Under the pieces are notes generated by a model. It searched no databases and had not been told where the DNA came from. It worked only from the letters and a program-made list of their open reading frames with translations. A stretch of 64,000 bases of DNA, from positions 9,894-73,893 of the forward strand of contig JBNJHN010000003.1 of the NCBI GenBank assembly GCA_051748565.1, given 5' to 3'. A program made the translations under genes and the position numbers. Of the stretch, positions 61,470-64,000 are shown piece by piece. The stretch's first letter is position 1. The number at the start of each line of letters is the position of its first letter. This DNA comes from SKPH01 sp051748565. GTDB lineage: Bacteria > Bacillota > Dethiobacteria > DTU022.

Positions 61470-61867
61470 TGAAATATAATATTATTGATGGTGTAAGATA
61501 CACCAGGAAGCATGAATGGGCCCGTCAAGAAGACAATACTGTCGTCGTCGGTCTTTCAGACTTTGCTCAGGACAAGCTTGGTGAAATAGTTTTTGTCGAG
61601 CTGCCGGATATTGGCACAGAAGTCGAAGCGGGTAAAGGGTCTGCAGTAATCGAGTCGGTTAAAGCCGTAGCTGACCTATATGCCCCTGTAGACGGAACCG
61701 TGGTTGAGATTAATGAAGATCTGCTTGATCAACCTGAAGCAATCAACTCAGACCCTTACGGAGCCGGTTGGGTATATAAAGTTGAAATCAAGGATGAAGC
61801 CCAATTTGATGCATTGATGGATAAGCCGACTTATGAAAAATTTGTTATAGAGGAGGATGAGAAATAG
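61469..61867 (+). CDS. gcvH: Glycine cleavage H protein
   Basis: A 132-residue lipoyl carrier. The lipoylated lysine lies in the VIESVKAVADLYAPVDG segment, near residue 66, and the N-terminal part has RKHEWARQEDNTVVVGLSDFAQDKLGE. It shuttles the aminomethyl group between the P, T and L proteins. It is in one operon with gcvT and gcvPA. The L protein (dihydrolipoyl dehydrogenase) is not in the window. Confidence 0.95.
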   Translation: MKYNIIDGVRYTRKHEWARQEDNTVVVGLSDFAQDKLGEIVFVELPDIGTEVEAGKGSAVIESVKAVADLYAPVDGTVVEINEDLLDQPEAINSDPYGAGWVYKVEIKDEAQFDALMDKPTYEKFVIEEDEK

Positions 61868-61870
61868 CAT

Positions 61871-63220
61871 ATGGGTGGTAAACATTACCTTCCCCTGACT
61901 GATGAAGATCGGCGTGAAATGCTTGCTGTAATCGGTGTTAATGCCGTTGAAGATCTTTTTAATGATATCCCGGCAGAAGTACGCCTGAAACGGGAACTGG
62001 ATCTGCCGCCGGCACTGGCGGAATCGGAGGTGATAAGCTATCTGAATTCGCTGGCATCAAAAAACAGGCATTTCCATAATTCTGTTTCATTCCTGGGTGC
62101 AGGGGTTTATGATCATTTTATTCCTTCCATTATTAAACATGTCACCGGTCGCAGTGAGTTCTATACATCTTATACTCCCTATCAGCCTGAAATAAGCCAG
62201 GGAGTCCTGCAGGCAATTTTTGAGTTCCAGACGATGATCTGCCAGCTAACCGGAATGGAAGTATCGAACGCTTCTATGTACGATGGCGGCACTGCTGTTG
62301 CCGAAGGAGCAATTATGGGCTGTGGGGCAACAAGAAGATCCAAAACTCTTGTTTCTCGTTCGGTCAGTCCTTTTTATCGCGAGGTGCTCAGTAATTATTA
62401 TAACAGCCGTGGCCTTGACCTGGAAGAGATCCCTCTAAAAGACGGCCGCACCGACTTGTCCGAGCTGGACAAGATGCTTGGTGACGATATTGCTTCGGTA
62501 GTCCTGCAGCAGCCCAACTTCTTCGGTATGATTGAAGAAATGGATGGCCTGGCTGAAATGGTTCACAATCATAAAGCAGTTTTTGTTGTCTCCGCCGATC
62601 CCTTATCGCTGCCCCTGCTGCAGAGTCCGGCCGAGTACGGTGCTGATATCGTAGTTGGTGAAGGGCAGGGCCTGGGTGTCCCTGCATCATTTGGCGGACC
62701 ATTGCTGGGCATTATGGCAGCGCGCGGTAAATTTGTTCGCCAGATGCCCGGTCGTATTGCCGGAGAAACTGTTGACAGCGAAGGGAATCGCGGTTATGTT
62801 TTGACCCTTCAAACCAGGGAACAGCATATCAGACGTGAAAAAGCGGCTTCCAATATCTGCTCCAATGAAGCCCTTGTGGCACTTGGGGCAGCTGTTTATC
62901 TTGCTGCGCTTGGCCCGCAGGGAATGCGTGAAGTTGCCCGGCAGTGCCTTCAGAAAGCTGCCTATGCCCGTGAAAAGATAACGGCTCTCAAAGGTTTTGA
63001 GAATTTATTCGAAGGGCATTATTTTAAAGAGTTTGCAATAAAAGTGCCCGGCGATCCCGCAGAACTCAATAAAAGGCTGTTGGATAAAAATATTCTCGGT
63101 GGCGTCGATCTGGCTCCCTTTTATCCAGAGCTAAAAAATACCATGTTATTTGCTGTCACAGAAAAGAGGACCCGCCAGGAGATCGATGCCCTGATCCGGG
63201 AATTGGAGGGATGGAAATGA
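61871..63220 (+). CDS. gcvPA: Glycine dehydrogenase (decarboxylating) subunit 1
   Basis: A 449-residue N-terminal half of the split P protein. Family segments are HYLPLTDEDRREMLAVIG, YTPYQPEISQGVLQAIFEFQ and VSNASMYDGGTAVAEG. This half does not carry the pyridoxal-phosphate lysine, which is on GcvPB. Split P proteins are typical of many Bacillota and archaea. It is translationally coupled to gcvPB by an ATGA overlap. Confidence 0.95.
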   Translation: MGGKHYLPLTDEDRREMLAVIGVNAVEDLFNDIPAEVRLKRELDLPPALAESEVISYLNSLASKNRHFHNSVSFLGAGVYDHFIPSIIKHVTGRSEFYTSYTPYQPEISQGVLQAIFEFQTMICQLTGMEVSNASMYDGGTAVAEGAIMGCGATRRSKTLVSRSVSPFYREVLSNYYNSRGLDLEEIPLKDGRTDLSELDKMLGDDIASVVLQQPNFFGMIEEMDGLAEMVHNHKAVFVVSADPLSLPLLQSPAEYGADIVVGEGQGLGVPASFGGPLLGIMAARGKFVRQMPGRIAGETVDSEGNRGYVLTLQTREQHIRREKAASNICSNEALVALGAAVYLAALGPQGMREVARQCLQKAAYAREKITALKGFENLFEGHYFKEFAIKVPGDPAELNKRLLDKNILGGVDLAPFYPELKNTMLFAVTEKRTRQEIDALIRELEGWK

Positions 63221-64000
63221 GAAAATCTAAAGCCCTATTATTCGAAATGAGCCGCCCGGAGCGACAGGGTTATTCTCTGCCGTCCTGTGATGTTCCAGAA
63301 AAACCGGTGGATGAGCTTCTTCCTAAGAAGATGCAGAGAAGTGAACCGCTTGATCTGCCCGAACTATCGGAAAATGAAATAATCCGACATTATACGGAAC
63401 TTTCGACCCGTAATTTTGGTGTCGACACCGGTTTCTATCCACTTGGTTCATGTACAATGAAATATAACCCGAAAGTTAACGAAGACGTTGCCACTCTGCC
63501 CGGTTTTGCTTTGATGCATCCCTGTCAGCCGATGGAAACAACCCAGGGGGCCCTGGAGCTACTTTATAATATGGAGCAGGGTCTTAAAGAACTTACTGCC
63601 ATGGACCGTTTTACCCTGCAACCTGCTGCAGGTGCACATGGTGAGCTGACCGGCTTAATGGTGATCCAGGCTTATCACCGTCACCGGGAAGATTACAAAC
63701 GTAATAAGGTTCTTATCCCCCTCTCGGCACATGGTACTAATCCGGCAACTGTGAGCATGGCCGGCTATGAAGTTGTTCAGGTCCCATGTGATGACCGCGG
63801 CCTGGTTGATCTCGAAGCGTTAAAAGAAGCTGTTGATGACACCACAGCAGCCCTGATGTTGACCAACCCGAGTACCCTTGGCCTTTTTGAGGAAGAGATT
63901 GTTGCCATGGCCAAAGCTGTCCACGAGGCAGGCGGACTGCTCTATTACGACGGGGCCAACCTTAATGCGATAATGGGTTATGCCCGACCCGGTGATATGG
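63217..64000 (+). CDS. gcvPB: Glycine dehydrogenase (decarboxylating) subunit 2 (3' end outside window)
   Basis: The first 261 residues of the pyridoxal-phosphate half of the split P protein. ATG 63217 overlaps the gcvPA stop. Recognised segments include TGFYPLGSCTMKYNPKVNE, LQPAAGAHGELTGLMVI and PLSAHGTNPATVSMAGYEVV; the last visible part is YYDGANLNAIMGYA, so the catalytic lysine region is beyond the window. It decarboxylates glycine and loads the H protein. The frame is open to the last base. Confidence 0.94.
   Translation, partial: MRKSKALLFEMSRPERQGYSLPSCDVPEKPVDELLPKKMQRSEPLDLPELSENEIIRHYTELSTRNFGVDTGFYPLGSCTMKYNPKVNEDVATLPGFALMHPCQPMETTQGALELLYNMEQGLKELTAMDRFTLQPAAGAHGELTGLMVIQAYHRHREDYKRNKVLIPLSAHGTNPATVSMAGYEVVQVPCDDRGLVDLEALKEAVDDTTAALMLTNPSTLGLFEEEIVAMAKAVHEAGGLLYYDGANLNAIMGYARPGDM

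Noticed and set aside
1..64000. Search for CRISPR arrays, transposases, integrases and rRNA
   Set aside because: No regular short repeats, no transposase-like or integrase-like proteins and no rRNA-like sequence were seen.

Overview
The window carries the central anaerobic aromatic-degradation genes of a strictly anaerobic bacterium, most likely a Bacillota (Clostridia-type) organism. The evidence is moderate G+C, strong AGGAGG ribosome sites, many TTG and GTG starts, a tungsten aldehyde-oxidoreductase-family enzyme with Hdr/Mvh/Nuo-like electron-transfer subunits, and no oxygen-dependent aromatic genes. The assignment to Bacillota is inference; no rRNA or other phylogenetic marker lies in the window. 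No mobile elements, CRISPR arrays or clear tRNA genes were seen.

Layout. 1-1511 is the end of a CPH-type metal P-type ATPase. 1900-6041 is a four-gene operon (thiolase, 3-hydroxyacyl-CoA dehydrogenase, a glutaryl-CoA-dehydrogenase-like enzyme, crotonase) closed by a terminator. 6356-17201 is a complete eight-gene class II benzoyl-CoA reductase cluster in the order bamB-C-D-E-F-G-H-I. Two of these genes, bamE (HdrA-like) and bamF (MvhD-like), are interrupted by an in-frame TGA exactly where relatives have cysteine, each followed by a SECIS-like hairpin, so both are read here as selenoproteins. 17271-22363 holds a CoA-transferase/GNAT fusion, a hotdog thioesterase, a gamma-carbonic-anhydrase-like protein, a UspA protein and a thiolase. 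22855-28567 is a TRAP transporter next to a two-component system on the opposite strand. 28823-40156 holds a methyltransferase, an SDR, an SCPx-like thiolase, an amidohydrolase, a 2-hydroxyacid dehydrogenase, a pair of 2-hydroxyacyl-CoA dehydratase / class I benzoyl-CoA reductase-type subunits, indolepyruvate:ferredoxin oxidoreductase and a CoA ligase. 40270-45554 has an MFS carrier, two more CoA ligases and a second 3-hydroxyacyl-CoA dehydrogenase. 45797-49559 holds a DUF35 protein followed by bamA (ring hydrolase), dienoyl-CoA hydratase and 6-hydroxycyclohexenoyl-CoA dehydrogenase. 49897-59949 is mostly housekeeping: MFS, serine acetyltransferase, CooT-like protein, B3/4 protein, UPF0178, two membrane proteins, three-subunit transhydrogenase, NmrA-like protein and cupin. 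60085-64000 is a tandem glycine riboswitch with terminator ahead of gcvT-H-PA-PB, the last cut by the window edge.

How it fits together. A CoA ligase would activate an aromatic acid. BamB-I would reduce benzoyl-CoA to the dienoyl-CoA, and the hydratase, dehydrogenase and BamA would open the ring to 3-hydroxypimeloyl-CoA. 3-hydroxyacyl-CoA dehydrogenases and thiolases would then give glutaryl-CoA, and the 1900-6041 operon would take that to acetyl-CoA. A degenerate element of about 95-110 bp occurs in front of bamB, in front of the 28823 operon and in front of the bamA operon, and may be a shared promoter/operator. Two structured-RNA candidates flank bamA. The second dehydratase-type pair has no activator ATPase in view and its substrate is open.
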